A DNA stretch of 64,000 nt from Streptomyces sp. WM6378 (GCF_001279695.1 NZ_LGDD01000288.1:1-64000), one strand, 5' to 3'. Counted from the first letter of the stretch, positions 8,144-16,862 are shown. Numbers and translations: made by a program. Notes: generated by a model not told the origin, from the sequence alone.

Positions 8144-8233
8144 AATTCGCCTGAATTCGCCCGCACGCGAAGCGCCCGGTCCCGGACTTCCCTTGTACAC
8201 AGCCGTGTTGTCCGCATTGTCAGTGCGGGGCGG

Positions 8234-8239
8234 TAGCGT
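8234..8239 (+). promoter_or_regulatory. Leaderless-type -10 box of recD2
   Basis: TAGCGT ends exactly 6 bases before the ATG at 8246 (TAGCGT-CGGGGC-ATG). No ribosome-binding site fits, so the transcript probably starts at or next to the start codon. Confidence 0.6.
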
Positions 8240-8245
8240 CGGGGC

Positions 8246-10468
8246 ATGTCGAGTCTCACGGGTGCGGCGGTTGTGGAGGGGGTCCTTGAGCGGATCACGT
8301 ACGCCAATGAGGAGAGCGGATACACCGTCGCGCGCGTCGACACCGGCCGGGGCGGCAACGACCTCCTCACGGTGGTCGGCTCACTGCTCGGCGCGCAGCC
8401 GGGGGAGTCGCTGCGGATGGAGGGCCGCTGGGGGTCCCACCCCCAGTACGGCAAGCAGTTCACCGTCGAGAACTACACGACCGTCCTGCCCGCCACCATC
8501 CAGGGCATCCGCCGCTACCTCGGCTCCGGCCTGATCAAGGGCATCGGCCCGGTCTTCGCCGACCGCATCACCCAGCACTTCGGCCCCGACACCCTCGACA
8601 TCATCGAGCAGGAGCCCAAGCGACTGATCGAGGTTCCGGGTCTCGGGCCCAAGCGGACGAAGAAGATCGCGGCCGCCTGGGAGGAGCAGAAGGCCATCAA
8701 GGAGGTCATGGTCTTCCTCCAGGGAGTCGGGGTTTCCACCTCCATCGCCGTCCGCATTTACAAGAAGTACGGGGACGCCTCGATCTCCGTCGTCAAGAAC
8801 CAGCCCTACCGGCTCGCCGCCGACGTCTGGGGCATCGGATTCCTCACCGCCGACCGGATCGCCCAGGCCGTCGGCATCCCGCACGACAGCCCGGAGCGCG
8901 TGAAGGCGGGCTTGCAGTACGCGCTGTCCCAGTCCACCGACCAGGGGCACTGCTTCCTCCCCGAGGAGCGCCTGATCGCCGACTCCGTGAAGCTGCTCCA
9001 GGTCGACACCGGCCTTGTCATCGAGTGCCTGGCCGAGCTCATCGCCGAAGAGGGCGCCGTGAAGGAGAAGGTGCCGGGGCCGGACGGGGGCGAGCCCGTC
9101 GCCGCCGTGTACCTCGTGCCGTTCCACCGCGCCGAGCTTTCCCTGGCCGCCCAGGTGGGGCGCCTGCTGCGGACCGGCGAGGACCGGATGCCGGGGTTCG
9201 CCGGGGTCGACTGGGGCAAGGCGCTCGGCTGGCTCGCCGGGCGCACCGGGGCCGAGCTCGCGCCGGAGCAGCAGGAGGCCGTCAAACTGGCTCTGACCAG
9301 CAAGGTCGCGGTCCTCACCGGCGGGCCGGGCTGCGGCAAGTCCTTCACGGTCCGCTCGGTCGTGGAGCTCGCCCGCGCCAAGAAGGCCAAGGTGGTGCTC
9401 GCCGCGCCGACCGGGCGGGCCGCCAAGCGGCTGGCCGAGCTGACCGGCGCCGAGGCCTCCACCGTGCACCGCCTGCTCGAACTGAAACCGGGCGGCGACG
9501 CGGCGTACGACAAGGACCGGCCCCTCGACGCCGACCTGGTCGTCGTCGACGAGGCCTCCATGCTCGACCTGCTGCTCGCGAACAAGCTCGTGAAGGCGGT
9601 GGCACCTGGTGCCCACCTCTTGATGGTGGGCGACGTCGACCAGTTGCCCTCGGTCGGCGCCGGGGAGGTGCTGCGCGATCTGCTCGCCGAGGGCGGTCCC
9701 GTCCCCAGCGTGCGGCTGACCCGGATCTTTAGGCAGGCCCAGGAGTCCGGCGTCGTCACCAACGCCCACCGCATCAACTCCGGTACGCAACCCATCACTT
9801 CGGGCCTGAACGACTTCTTCCTCTTCGTCGAGGACGAGACCGAGGACGCGGGCCGCCTCACCGTCGACGTCGCGGCCCGGCGCATCCCGGCGAAGTTCGG
9901 GCTCGACCCGCGCCGCGACATCCAGGTGCTCGCCCCGATGCACCGCGGCCCGGCCGGCGCAGGCACCCTCAACGGCCTGCTCCAGCAGGCGATCACGCCC
10001 GCCCGGCCCGACCTGCCGGAGAAAAGGTTCGGTGGAAGGGTGTTCCGCGTCGGCGACAAGGTCACCCAGATTCGCAACAATTACGAGAAGGGCAAGAACG
10101 GCGTCTTCAACGGCACCGTCGGCGTGGTCACCTCGCTCAACCTCGACGACCAGCACCTGACGGTCCTGACGGACGAGGACGAGGAGGTGCCGTACGACTT
10201 CGACGAGCTGGACGAGCTGGCCCACGCCTACGCCGTGACGATCCACCGCTCCCAGGGCAGCGAGTACCCGGCCGTCGTCATCCCGGTCACCACCGGCGCC
10301 TGGATGATGCTCCAGCGCAATCTGCTCTACACGGCGGTGACGCGCGCCAAGAAGCTCGTCGTCCTGGTGGGGTCCCGCAAGGCGATCGGCCAGGCGGTGC
10401 GTACCGTTTCCGCAGGCAGACGCTTTACCGCACTCGCTCACCGGCTGTCAGGGGGCACTTTGGTGTGA
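8246..10468 (+). CDS. recD2: RecD2-like ATP-dependent DNA helicase (SF1B)
   Basis: A 740-residue RecD-like helicase without RecB or RecC partners, the RecD2 type that moves 5'-3' on single-stranded DNA and supports repair and replication. The N-terminal region (about 1-110) is OB-like (GVLERITYANEESGYTVARV). HhH-type helices follow (YLGSGLIKGIGPVFADRI, LIEVPGLGPKRTKKIAAAW). The helicase core has Walker A GGPGCGKS at residues 359-366, VVVDEASMLD (motif II), MVGDVDQLPSVGAG (motif III) and VTIHRSQGSEYPAVV plus LYTAVTRAKKLVVLVG at the C-terminus (motifs V-VI). Length and domain order fit RecD2 fully. It lies upstream of citrate synthase and is probably transcribed from its own leaderless promoter. 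Confidence 0.93.
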   Translation: MSSLTGAAVVEGVLERITYANEESGYTVARVDTGRGGNDLLTVVGSLLGAQPGESLRMEGRWGSHPQYGKQFTVENYTTVLPATIQGIRRYLGSGLIKGIGPVFADRITQHFGPDTLDIIEQEPKRLIEVPGLGPKRTKKIAAAWEEQKAIKEVMVFLQGVGVSTSIAVRIYKKYGDASISVVKNQPYRLAADVWGIGFLTADRIAQAVGIPHDSPERVKAGLQYALSQSTDQGHCFLPEERLIADSVKLLQVDTGLVIECLAELIAEEGAVKEKVPGPDGGEPVAAVYLVPFHRAELSLAAQVGRLLRTGEDRMPGFAGVDWGKALGWLAGRTGAELAPEQQEAVKLALTSKVAVLTGGPGCGKSFTVRSVVELARAKKAKVVLAAPTGRAAKRLAELTGAEASTVHRLLELKPGGDAAYDKDRPLDADLVVVDEASMLDLLLANKLVKAVAPGAHLLMVGDVDQLPSVGAGEVLRDLLAEGGPVPSVRLTRIFRQAQESGVVTNAHRINSGTQPITSGLNDFFLFVEDETEDAGRLTVDVAARRIPAKFGLDPRRDIQVLAPMHRGPAGAGTLNGLLQQAITPARPDLPEKRFGGRVFRVGDKVTQIRNNYEKGKNGVFNGTVGVVTSLNLDDQHLTVLTDEDEEVPYDFDELDELAHAYAVTIHRSQGSEYPAVVIPVTTGAWMMLQRNLLYTAVTRAKKLVVLVGSRKAIGQAVRTVSAGRRFTALAHRLSGGTLV

Positions 10469-10524
10469 AAGATCACCCAGGACTTTCCTAACTGGGGCGA
10501 AGGGGGCAGGATGAGCAGGTTGAG

Positions 10525-10573
10525 CGGCACTGAGTGCCGTGAATAAGCCCAATGGGCGACCCCGAGTGCACTC
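10525..10573. promoter_or_regulatory. Two palindromes upstream of citrate synthase
   Basis: CGGCACTGAGTGCCG (10525-10539) is a perfect 7-bp-arm inverted repeat, and GAGTGCACTC (10564-10573) a perfect 10-base palindrome sharing the AGTGC half-site. They lie between the recD2 stop and the citA start; TAGAGA near 10594 is a possible -10. They may bind a dimeric regulator of citA; the regulator is not identified. Confidence 0.4.
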
Positions 10574-10648
10574 TGCTGAGCCAAATGGGGGATGGTAGAG
10601 ACAGTCAGGGCACCTCGAAGAAGAGGCACTACGTCGGTGAGGGATGAC

Positions 10649-11947
10649 GTGAGCGAGAACGCGAACAACGCTGTAGTACTGCGGTTCGGCGATGGCGAGT
10701 ACACCTACCCGGTGATCGACAGCACCGTCGGCGACAAGGGCTTCGACATCGGGAAGCTCCGAGCCCAGACCGGACTGGTCACCCTCGACAGCGGATACGG
10801 CAACACGGCCGCCTATAAATCCGCCATTACCTACCTGGACGGTGAGCAGGGCATCCTGCGCTACCGCGGGTACCCCATCGAGCAGCTGGCGGAGCGCTCG
10901 ACCTTCGTCGAGGTCGCGTACCTGCTGATCAACGGCGAGCTTCCGACCGTCGACCAGCTCTCCAGCTTCAAGAGCGAGATCACCGGGCACACGCTGCTGC
11001 ACGAGGACGTCAAGCGGTTCTTCGACGGCTTCCCGCGTGACGCCCACCCGATGGCGATGCTGTCCTCGGTGGTCTCCGCGCTGTCCACGTTCTACCAGGA
11101 CAGCCACAACCCGTTCGACGAGAAGCAGCGCCACCTCTCCACGATCCGGCTGCTCGCCAAGCTGCCGACGATCGCGGCGTACGCGTACAAGAAGTCGATC
11201 GGCCACCCCTTCGTCTACCCGCGCAACGACCTCGGCTACGTCGAGAACTTCCTGCGCATGACGTTCTCGGTGCCGGCCCAGGAGTACGAGCTGGACCCGG
11301 TCGTCGTCTCGGCGCTCGACAAGCTGCTCATCCTGCACGCGGACCACGAGCAGAACTGCTCGACCTCCACCGTGCGTCTGGTCGGCTCCTCGCAGGCCAA
11401 CATGTTCGCGTCGATCTCGGCCGGCATCTCGGCGCTGTGGGGCCCGCTGCACGGCGGCGCCAACCAGTCCGTCCTGGAGATGCTGGAAGGCATCCAGGCC
11501 AACGGCGGCGACGTGGACTCCTTCATCCGCAAGGTGAAGAACAAGGAGGACGGCGTCCGCCTGATGGGCTTCGGCCACCGGGTGTACAAGTCCTTCGACC
11601 CGCGCGCCAAGATCATCAAGGCTGCCGCGCACGACGTCCTGTCGGCACTCGGCAAGTCCGACGAGCTGCTCGACATCGCGCTGAAGCTGGAAGAGCACGC
11701 GCTGAGCGACGAGTACTTCGTCTCGCGCAACCTGTACCCGAACGTGGACTTCTACACGGGCCTGATCTACCGCGCCATGGGCTTCCCGACCGAGATGTTC
11801 ACGGTCCTGTTCGCGCTCGGCCGCCTCCCGGGCTGGATCGCCCAGTGGCACGAGATGATCAAGGAGCCCGGCTCCCGCATCGGCCGCCCGCGCCAGATCT
11901 ACACGGGCGAAGTGCTGCGCGACTTCGTGCCGGTCGAGGCTCGCTGA
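10649..11947 (+). CDS. citA: Citrate synthase (type II, hexameric class)
   Basis: A 432-residue citrate synthase, which condenses acetyl-CoA with oxaloacetate at the entry to the TCA cycle. Diagnostic stretches are ILRYRGYPIEQLAERS, LHADHEQNCSTSTVRLVGSS, the active-site GPLHGGANQ and GFGHRVYKSFDPRA, then RNLYPNVDFYTGLIYRAMGFP and the C-terminal IGRPRQIYTG. Length and motifs fit the actinobacterial long form. The GTG at 10649 is chosen because GGTGAGGGA precedes it and family members start with SENANN-like text; an ATG at 10592 would add 19 unrelated residues. A 180-base gap with palindromes separates it from recD2; strong terminators follow. Confidence 0.95.
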   Translation: MSENANNAVVLRFGDGEYTYPVIDSTVGDKGFDIGKLRAQTGLVTLDSGYGNTAAYKSAITYLDGEQGILRYRGYPIEQLAERSTFVEVAYLLINGELPTVDQLSSFKSEITGHTLLHEDVKRFFDGFPRDAHPMAMLSSVVSALSTFYQDSHNPFDEKQRHLSTIRLLAKLPTIAAYAYKKSIGHPFVYPRNDLGYVENFLRMTFSVPAQEYELDPVVVSALDKLLILHADHEQNCSTSTVRLVGSSQANMFASISAGISALWGPLHGGANQSVLEMLEGIQANGGDVDSFIRKVKNKEDGVRLMGFGHRVYKSFDPRAKIIKAAAHDVLSALGKSDELLDIALKLEEHALSDEYFVSRNLYPNVDFYTGLIYRAMGFPTEMFTVLFALGRLPGWIAQWHEMIKEPGSRIGRPRQIYTGEVLRDFVPVEAR

Positions 11948-11990
11948 CCTCACGGTCGCGGTTGACCTCTCGGGCAACCCCTCAGTCGCA

Positions 11991-12083
11991 GCCGAACTCC
12001 CGGTAACACGCGGGGAGTTCGGCGCCAGAAGTCGGAAAGCGCCCCGCTGCCGATCCCCCCACGGGTCGGCAGTCGGGGCGCTT
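11991..12083 (+). terminator. Two hairpins ending the citA transcript
   Basis: A first stem pairs GCCGAACTCCC (11991-12001) with GGGGAGTTCGGC (12012-12022). A second, stronger stem pairs 12036-12055 with 12063-12083 (AAGCGCCCCGCTGCCGATCC against its complement, one mismatch). They lie 45-135 bases after the citA stop. Confidence 0.75.
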
Positions 12084-12141
12084 CCCTGTTTCCCGGTGCG
12101 GATTCCCCCCACGGGATCCGAGCCGGGGGTCTAGGCGGTCT

Positions 12142-12198
12142 GCCGGGGTACGTACCTGTCGGGTGGGCCGCTCAAAGCTCCCGACGTACGTGCCCCGG
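12142..12198. terminator. Large hairpin between convergent citA and copA
   Basis: GCCGGGGTACGTAC (12142-12155) pairs with GTACGTGCCCCGGC at the right end (12185-12198), extended inward by GTCGGG/CCCGAC. This 57-base structure lies in the 388-base convergent gap and could block read-through in either direction. Confidence 0.55.
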
Positions 12199-12212
12199 CC
12201 AACGCGTTGCCT

Positions 12213-12255
12213 GGAACGTCCCCCAAGACATTCCATGGACGTCCCCCAAGACATC
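12213..12255. repeat. Tandem pair of a 24-bp unit, each unit an inverted repeat
   Basis: Unit 1 (12213-12234) reads GGAACGTCCCCCAAGACATTCC and unit 2 (12237-12255) repeats GGACGTCCCCCAAGACATCC. Within each, GGA(A)-x-GTC pairs with GAC-x-(T)TCC around CCCCAA. Together with the hairpins before it this fills the citA-copA convergent gap; the remaining bases to 12335 contain nothing I recognise. Confidence 0.65.
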
Positions 12256-12335
12256 CGTGGCATCGCCCACTTAGACTCCCGACCCCTCCCGATGGTTACC
12301 TCAAAACCTCTGTGATCTAGATCTCTTTGTGGAGG

Positions 12336-14771
12336 TCAGGTGAAGGAACGCAACCGTAGGCTGTTGGTTACCACGAACACCGATGAGAACGCCATAGCCG
12401 CACCCGCGATCATGGGATTCAGCAGGCCCGCGGCGGCCAGGGGGACCGCGGCCACGTTGTAGCCGAATGCCCAGAAAAGGTTGCCTTTGATCGTGGCCAG
12501 GGTCCGGCGGGACAATCGGATCGCATCGGCGGCAACCCGCAGGTCACCGCGTACGAGGGTGAGATCGCCGGCCTCGATGGCGGCATCCGTGCCGGTACCC
12601 ATCGCGAGACCCAGATCGGCGACGGCCAGAGCGGCCGCGTCGTTGACGCCGTCCCCCACCATGGCGACCGTGCGGCCCTGCTCCTGAAGGCGCTCGACGA
12701 CGGCCGCCTTGTCCTCGGGGAGGACCTCCGCGTACACATCGGCCGCCTCGATCCCCACTTCCGCGGCCACGGTTGTGGCGACGCTGTGGTGGTCGCCGGT
12801 GAGCAGGACCGGGGTGAGCCCCAGCGCCCGCAGCCGGGCGACGGCCTCGGCGCTGGTCTCCTTCACGGTGTCGGACACGGCGAGCACGCCCCGGGCGGCC
12901 CCGTCCCACGCGACGGTGACGGCGGTACGCCCCTGGGCCTCGGCGGCGCTCCTGGCCGCGGCGAGCTCGGGCGGCAGCTCCGGGGCGCCGTCCCGGCCCA
13001 CGTACACGCGGTGCCCCTCGACGACTCCCTCCACGCCCCGGCCCGGCAGCGAGCGGAAGTCCTCGGCCGGCGGCAGCGTCCCGGCCCGGTCCTCGGCGCC
13101 GGACGCGATCGCGCGGGCGATGGGGTGCTCGGAGGCGTGCTCCAAGGCCCCGGCCAGGCGCAGGAGTTGCTTCTCGTCGATGCCCTCGACGGTGTGGACC
13201 TCGTACAGGCTCATGCGTCCGGTGGTCACCGTGCCGGTCTTGTCGAGGACGACGGTGTCCACGCGGCGGGTCGACTCCAGGACCTCCGGGCCCTTGATCA
13301 GGATGCCGAGCTGGGCGCCCCGGCCGGTGCCGACCATGAGGGCGGTCGGGGTGGCGAGGCCCAGTGCGCACGGGCAGGCGATGATCAGTACGGCGACGGC
13401 CGCGGTGAAGGCGGCGGTGGCGTCGCCGGTGACCAGGAGCCAGGCTCCCAGGGTGGCGAGCGCGATCACGAGCACCACCGGCACGAAGACGCCCGCGATA
13501 CGGTCGGCCAGGCGCTGCACCTGGGCCTTGCCGTTCTGGGCGTCCTCCACCAGGCGGGCCATGCGGGCGAGCCGGGTGTCGGCGCCGACCCGGGTCGCCT
13601 CGACGACGAGCCGGCCCCCGGCGTTCACGGTCGCCCCGGTGACGGGGTCGCCCACGCTCACGTCCACCGGCACGGACTCGCCGGTCAGCATCGACGCGTC
13701 GACCGCCGAGGCGCCCTCGACGACCGTGCCGTCCGTGGCGACCTTCTCGCCGGGCCGTACGACGAAGTGGTCCCCGGTACGCAACTGGCTTACGGGGATG
13801 CGTACTTCGGACCCGCCGCGCAGCACGGCGACGTCTTTCGCACCCAGCTCCATCAGGGCGCGCAGGGCGGCCCCGGACTTCCGCTTGGCGCGGGCCTCCA
13901 GATAGCGGCCCAGGAGAATGAACGTGACGACGCCCGCGGCGACTTCGAGGTAGATCGTCCCGGAGCCGTCCCCGCGGTTGGTGGTGAGGCTGAAGCCGTG
14001 CCGCATGCCGGGCATGCCCGCGGTGCCGAAGAACAGGGCCCAGAGCGACCAGCCGAACGCGGCGAGCGTGCCGGTCGAGACCAGCGTGTCCATCGTGGCG
14101 GCGCCGTGTTTGAGGTTGGTCCACGCGGCTCGGTGGAAGGGGAGGCCGCCCCAGATGACGGCGGGGGCGGCGAGGGTGAGGCTGAGCCATTGCCAGTTGT
14201 CGAACTGGATCGCTGGGATCATCGCCAGCGCGACGACGGGCGCGGAAAGGATGGCCGATACGATCAGCCGCCCTCTCAGCGCGGCGAGCTGCATCGTGCT
14301 GCGGTCGTCACCCGGGTGCGGCGGGGTGGAGGCTGCTGGGGGCTCCGCCCCCGGGCCACCGTTCGGGTCGTCTCCTGTCTGCGGCCCGGTGGTCGTTCCT
14401 GGGGCTCCGCCCCAGACCCCGTTCGCACCTGAAGGGCGCTCGTCCTCAATCGCCGGACGGGCTGGATTCGCCGTGACCAGCACCGAATCCTGCGAGGCGG
14501 AACGGGTAGGCACAACCGGCGTACCGTCCGCAGCCGTACCTGGCGCCTCCACTGGCTCGGCCGTGTACCCCGTCTTCACCACCGTCGCCACGAGGTCCGC
14601 CACCGTCACCCCGGGTTCGAAGGTGACCCGAGCCTTCTCGGTGGCGTAGTTGACCGTGGCGCAAACCCCCGCCATCCGGTTCAGCTTCTTCTCGACGCGG
14701 GCCGCGCACGACGCGCAGGTCATCCCGCCGACGGCGAGTTCGACCACGTGATCCGGGGTGGTGGTTTGCAC
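12336..14771 (-). CDS. copA: Copper-exporting P1B-type ATPase
   Basis: An 811-residue Cu(I) P-type ATPase that pumps copper out across the cytoplasmic membrane. One heavy-metal domain carries GMTCASC (Cys19, Cys22). Transmembrane helices begin near residue 165. The actuator has LTGESVPVD, the membrane metal site is CPC (Cys466-Pro-Cys468), the phosphorylated Asp510 lies in DKTGT, and the ATP domain has HP ([11 protein letters not shown]) and [12 protein letters not shown]. The start is GTG with CTGGAGCC upstream. Residues about 101-127 ([18 protein letters not shown] and flanks) are encoded by a genomic GC-rich repeat lying inverted in the gene, in the linker between the metal domain and the first helix. 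The gene follows copZ; the pair is controlled by a CsoR-type operator. Confidence 0.95.
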   Translation of the reverse strand: MQTTTPDHVVELAVGGMTCASCAARVEKKLNRMAGVCATVNYATEKARVTFEPGVTVADLVATVVKTGYTAEPVEAPGTAADGTPVVPTRSASQDSVLVTANPARPAIEDERPSGANGVWGGAPGTTTGPQTGDDPNGGPGAEPPAASTPPHPGDDRSTMQLAALRGRLIVSAILSAPVVALAMIPAIQFDNWQWLSLTLAAPAVIWGGLPFHRAAWTNLKHGAATMDTLVSTGTLAAFGWSLWALFFGTAGMPGMRHGFSLTTNRGDGSGTIYLEVAAGVVTFILLGRYLEARAKRKSGAALRALMELGAKDVAVLRGGSEVRIPVSQLRTGDHFVVRPGEKVATDGTVVEGASAVDASMLTGESVPVDVSVGDPVTGATVNAGGRLVVEATRVGADTRLARMARLVEDAQNGKAQVQRLADRIAGVFVPVVLVIALATLGAWLLVTGDATAAFTAAVAVLIIACPCALGLATPTALMVGTGRGAQLGILIKGPEVLESTRRVDTVVLDKTGTVTTGRMSLYEVHTVEGIDEKQLLRLAGALEHASEHPIARAIASGAEDRAGTLPPAEDFRSLPGRGVEGVVEGHRVYVGRDGAPELPPELAAARSAAEAQGRTAVTVAWDGAARGVLAVSDTVKETSAEAVARLRALGLTPVLLTGDHHSVATTVAAEVGIEAADVYAEVLPEDKAAVVERLQEQGRTVAMVGDGVNDAAALAVADLGLAMGTGTDAAIEAGDLTLVRGDLRVAADAIRLSRRTLATIKGNLFWAFGYNVAAVPLAAAGLLNPMIAGAAMAFSSVFVVTNSLRLRSFT
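14399..14465 (-). repeat. GC-rich dispersed repeat, copy 3, inside copA
   Basis: On the minus strand this reads AGCCCGTCCGGCGATTGAGG, then GACGAGCGCCCTTCAGGTGCGAACGGGGTC and the hairpin TGGGGCGGAGCCCCAG, almost identical to the copies at 5581-5648 and 58-109. Here it is in frame and translated as part of the CopA linker. A further GGGGGCTCCGCCCCC hairpin lies just beyond (about 14337-14355), so two repeat-type elements may have been inserted. Confidence 0.85.
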
Positions 14772-14873
14772 GATGGGGCTCCAGAAAGGGGGCCGGGCCG
14801 CACGGTGCCGGCGGGAAGCCGGCCGGGTGCGGCCCGACGGGAAGAGGCGGAGGGGCGGAGGGCGCCCTCCGGG

Positions 14874-15182
14874 TCAGGCGCGGCCGAGCAGTTCGTAGCC
14901 CGCCTCGTCGACGGCCGCGCGAACCGCCTCCTCGTCGAGCGGGGCCGCCGAGATCACGGTGACCTCTCCGGTGGCGGCGACGGCCTTCACCGAGCTGACG
15001 CCCTCGATCTCGGAGATCTCACCGGACACCGCACCCTCGCAGTGACCGCAGGTCATGCCGGAGACCTTGTAGACGGCGGTGACGGCGCCCACCTGGACGC
15101 CGGCCGCCCCGCCGCCCTGGCAGCCTCCGGCGGGCGAGCAGCAGGAACCGGTCGCTACGGGGGTCTCGATCTCGGCGGTCAT
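14874..15182 (-). CDS. copZ: CopZ-like copper chaperone (heavy-metal-associated domain)
   Basis: A 102-residue protein with a C-terminal HMA (Atx1-like) domain from about residue 37: VSGMTCGHCEGAVSGEISEIEGVSSVKA, with the CxxC copper ligands in MTCGHC. The N-terminal 35 residues are an extension with three extra cysteines (SCCSPAGGCQGGG), which could bind metal or modulate transfer. It should deliver Cu(I) to CopA, whose gene lies about 100 bases downstream on the same strand. GAGGAG precedes the chosen ATG by 6 bases; an ATG at 15215 would add 11 residues and is less likely. Expression is likely driven from the CsoR box region upstream. Confidence 0.92.
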   Translation of the reverse strand: MTAEIETPVATGSCCSPAGGCQGGGAAGVQVGAVTAVYKVSGMTCGHCEGAVSGEISEIEGVSSVKAVAATGEVTVISAAPLDEEAVRAAVDEAGYELLGRA

Positions 15183-15267
15183 GGCGTTCTCCTCTTCGCG
15201 GGCGTACGGATCCATGGTGCATCAGGGGGCCAAGCGAAAGCCGGGACACCCTCACGCACCTCAGAAT

Positions 15268-15284
15268 ATACCCCTAGGGGGTAT
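15268..15284. promoter_or_regulatory. CsoR-type copper operator upstream of copZA
   Basis: ATACCCCTAGGGGGTAT is a near-perfect palindrome of the type bound by CsoR repressors, 85 bases before the copZ start. Copper binding to CsoR releases the site and induces the exporter. No csoR gene is present in this window, so the repressor acts from elsewhere. Confidence 0.85.
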
Positions 15285-15360
15285 TAGGCGAGCCTACTCG
15301 GACGCGGTTCGGGTGATTCTGGGTGATAACGACGGAACCGCCTGCCACGGTGCGCCCGGG

Positions 15361-15561
15361 TCACTTCGTGCGGCGGCCTCTGTTGCCGGGCCGCTGGGCG
15401 ACCCACGCCCGGATCGTGTCCGCGAACCAGTACGGCTTGCCGTTCTCCACGAGGTCCGGCGCCGGCAGGAGTCCGTGTTTGCGGTAGGAGCGCACCGTGT
15501 CCGGCTGCACCCGGATGTGCGCGGCGATCTCTTTGTAGGACCAGAGCCTTCGGTCGGTCAT
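15361..15561 (-). CDS. Small helix-turn-helix (excisionase/MerR-like) DNA-binding protein
   Basis: A 66-residue protein that is nearly all winged HTH: LWSYKEIAAHIRVQPDTVRSYRKHGLLPAPD, followed by NGKPYWFADTIRAWVAQRPG and a basic tail GRRTK. This matches the HTH_17/AlpA-like family common in Streptomyces, where such proteins act as small regulators and not only as phage excisionases. GGGAGG precedes the ATG by 9 bases. The gap to the next gene is about 250 bases and holds its likely promoter. No integrase or other phage gene is near, so a mobile-element role is not supported. Confidence 0.8.
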   Translation of the reverse strand: MTDRRLWSYKEIAAHIRVQPDTVRSYRKHGLLPAPDLVENGKPYWFADTIRAWVAQRPGNRGRRTK

Positions 15562-15814
15562 GTGGGGCACCTCCCTGCGTGCGCCGCAGCGGCGGCCGGA
15601 AGGCCGTCGGGGGAGCTGCGACGTGAACGCTTGGCGATCACTCAGCCTGTGCCCGTTGAACGACGGAGAGTGAGGCCGGATTAGCCCCTGTCGACCGCCT
15701 GTGACGCAAGACCCGCGTAATCGAGACATGTGTGACGGGAGCCGGATGCTTGTAACGCATGTGATGAACAAGGGCTGTTGGGGCGAATGGGTGAACAGCC
15801 TCAAGAAGCGGCCG

Positions 15815-16861
15815 CTACTTGTACAGGGGCGGGCGGTCCGGCAGCTCCACGCGTACCCGCTCTCCCGACTGCTGCGCCCGCACCCCCGCCTCGCAGACCA
15901 GCGCCGCCGCGTAGCCGTCCCAGGTGCTCGCGCCCTCGGTGCGGCCCTGCCCCGTCGCGTCCACCCAGGCCTGCACCTCGCGGTCGTACGCCTCGGCGAA
16001 CCGGACCGTGAAGTCCTGTGGAATGTCGTGGCCCGCCCTTCCCCAAGGTCTCGACTTCGCTCGACCAGGGGAGGCCCCAATCGCCGCCCGCGTGACGAGC
16101 CCGCCGCTCTCGCCGATCGAGGCGGTGCCGCGCTCGCAGACCGCCTCGCACCGCACCTCGTACCCGAAGCCGCAGTTGACGAAGATCTCGACGTCCACGA
16201 CCACGCCGCCGGACGTCTCGAACAGGACCAGTTGCGGATCGCCGAGGCCCTGAGGCGCGTACGAGGTGGGGCGGGGGCGCAGGACCTGTACGGCGGTGAT
16301 CTCCTGGCCGAGCAGCCAGCGGGTGGCGTCCGCCTCGTGCACCACCGAGTCGCGGATCAGCATCTCGGTGGTGAAGAAGGAGGGCGATGCCGCGTTGCGG
16401 TGGCGACAGTGCAGCATCAGGGGGCGGCCCAACTCGCCGTGTTTCAGGGTGAGTTGGAGGTCGCGATACTCGCGGTCGTGGCGGCGCATGAAGCCCACCG
16501 TGACCAGGCGGTGGCCGAGGCGCTGTTCCGCCTCCATGACGCGCAGGGTGCCGGCCGGGTCGGGGGTCAGGGGCTTCTCGCACAGGACCGGCAGGCCGCG
16601 CGCGAAGGCTTCGAGCAGGGCCGCTTCGTGGGCCGGGCCCGAGGAGGCGATGAGGACGGCGTCCACGCCGGGCGCGGCCATCGCGGCGGCCGGGTCGGTG
16701 TGGACGCCGCACCCCTCGATGCCCGCGGCCACCGCGCTCGCGCGCTCCAGGTCCAGGTCGGCGACGGCGGCCACGCGGGCGCCGCCGATGACGGAGTCGA
16801 TCCGGCGCACATGGTCGGCGCCCATCCGGCCGGTGCCGATGACGGCGATGCCCAGGGTCAT
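15815..16861 (-). CDS. Gfo/Idh/MocA family oxidoreductase (inositol 2-dehydrogenase-like)
   Basis: A 348-residue NAD-dependent dehydrogenase. The Rossmann motif is [17 protein letters not shown], the family EKP signature appears in [12 protein letters not shown], and the catalytic region is [16 protein letters not shown] with the expected Asp and His. It is paired with an IolE-like isomerase (1-base gap) and diverges from iolC, so it probably oxidises myo-inositol or an epimer, like IolG. Residues about 260-275 ([14 protein letters not shown]) have no family counterpart that I recall and are encoded by a hairpin-type genomic repeat at 16036-16083. Substrate assignment is by context only. Confidence 0.87.
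   Translation of the reverse strand: MTLGIAVIGTGRMGADHVRRIDSVIGGARVAAVADLDLERASAVAAGIEGCGVHTDPAAAMAAPGVDAVLIASSGPAHEAALLEAFARGLPVLCEKPLTPDPAGTLRVMEAEQRLGHRLVTVGFMRRHDREYRDLQLTLKHGELGRPLMLHCRHRNAASPSFFTTEMLIRDSVVHEADATRWLLGQEITAVQVLRPRPTSYAPQGLGDPQLVLFETSGGVVVDVEIFVNCGFGYEVRCEAVCERGTASIGESGGLVTRAAIGASPGRAKSRPWGRAGHDIPQDFTVRFAEAYDREVQAWVDATGQGRTEGASTWDGYAAALVCEAGVRAQQSGERVRVELPDRPPLYK
16036..16083 (-). repeat. Hairpin repeat element in frame within the oxidoreductase gene
   Basis: On the minus strand GGGGCCTCCCCTGGTCGAGC is followed by GAAGTCGAGACCTTGGGGAAGG; CCCCTGGTCGA and TCGAGACCTTGGGG form an imperfect stem-loop. This is typical of the short palindromic elements scattered between Streptomyces genes, yet here it encodes about 16 residues without breaking the frame. 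Confidence 0.65.
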
Positions 16862-16862
16862 G

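Noticed and set aside
8381..10441. Antisense frame of 686 codons opposite recD2
   Set aside because: Composition is typical of a mirror frame (Gly/Asp/Val/Arg-rich), with no recognisable domain, while RecD2 motifs are complete on the plus strand.
12213..12255. CRISPR or attachment site
   Set aside because: Only two units with a 2-3 base gap, no spacers, no integrase and no tRNA next to it.
15361..15561. Prophage or integrated-element excisionase
   Set aside because: The HTH type is compatible, but no integrase, repeats flanking an element or phage genes are visible; tRNA-Arg at 40968 also has no adjacent integrase or duplicated 3' end that I can see.
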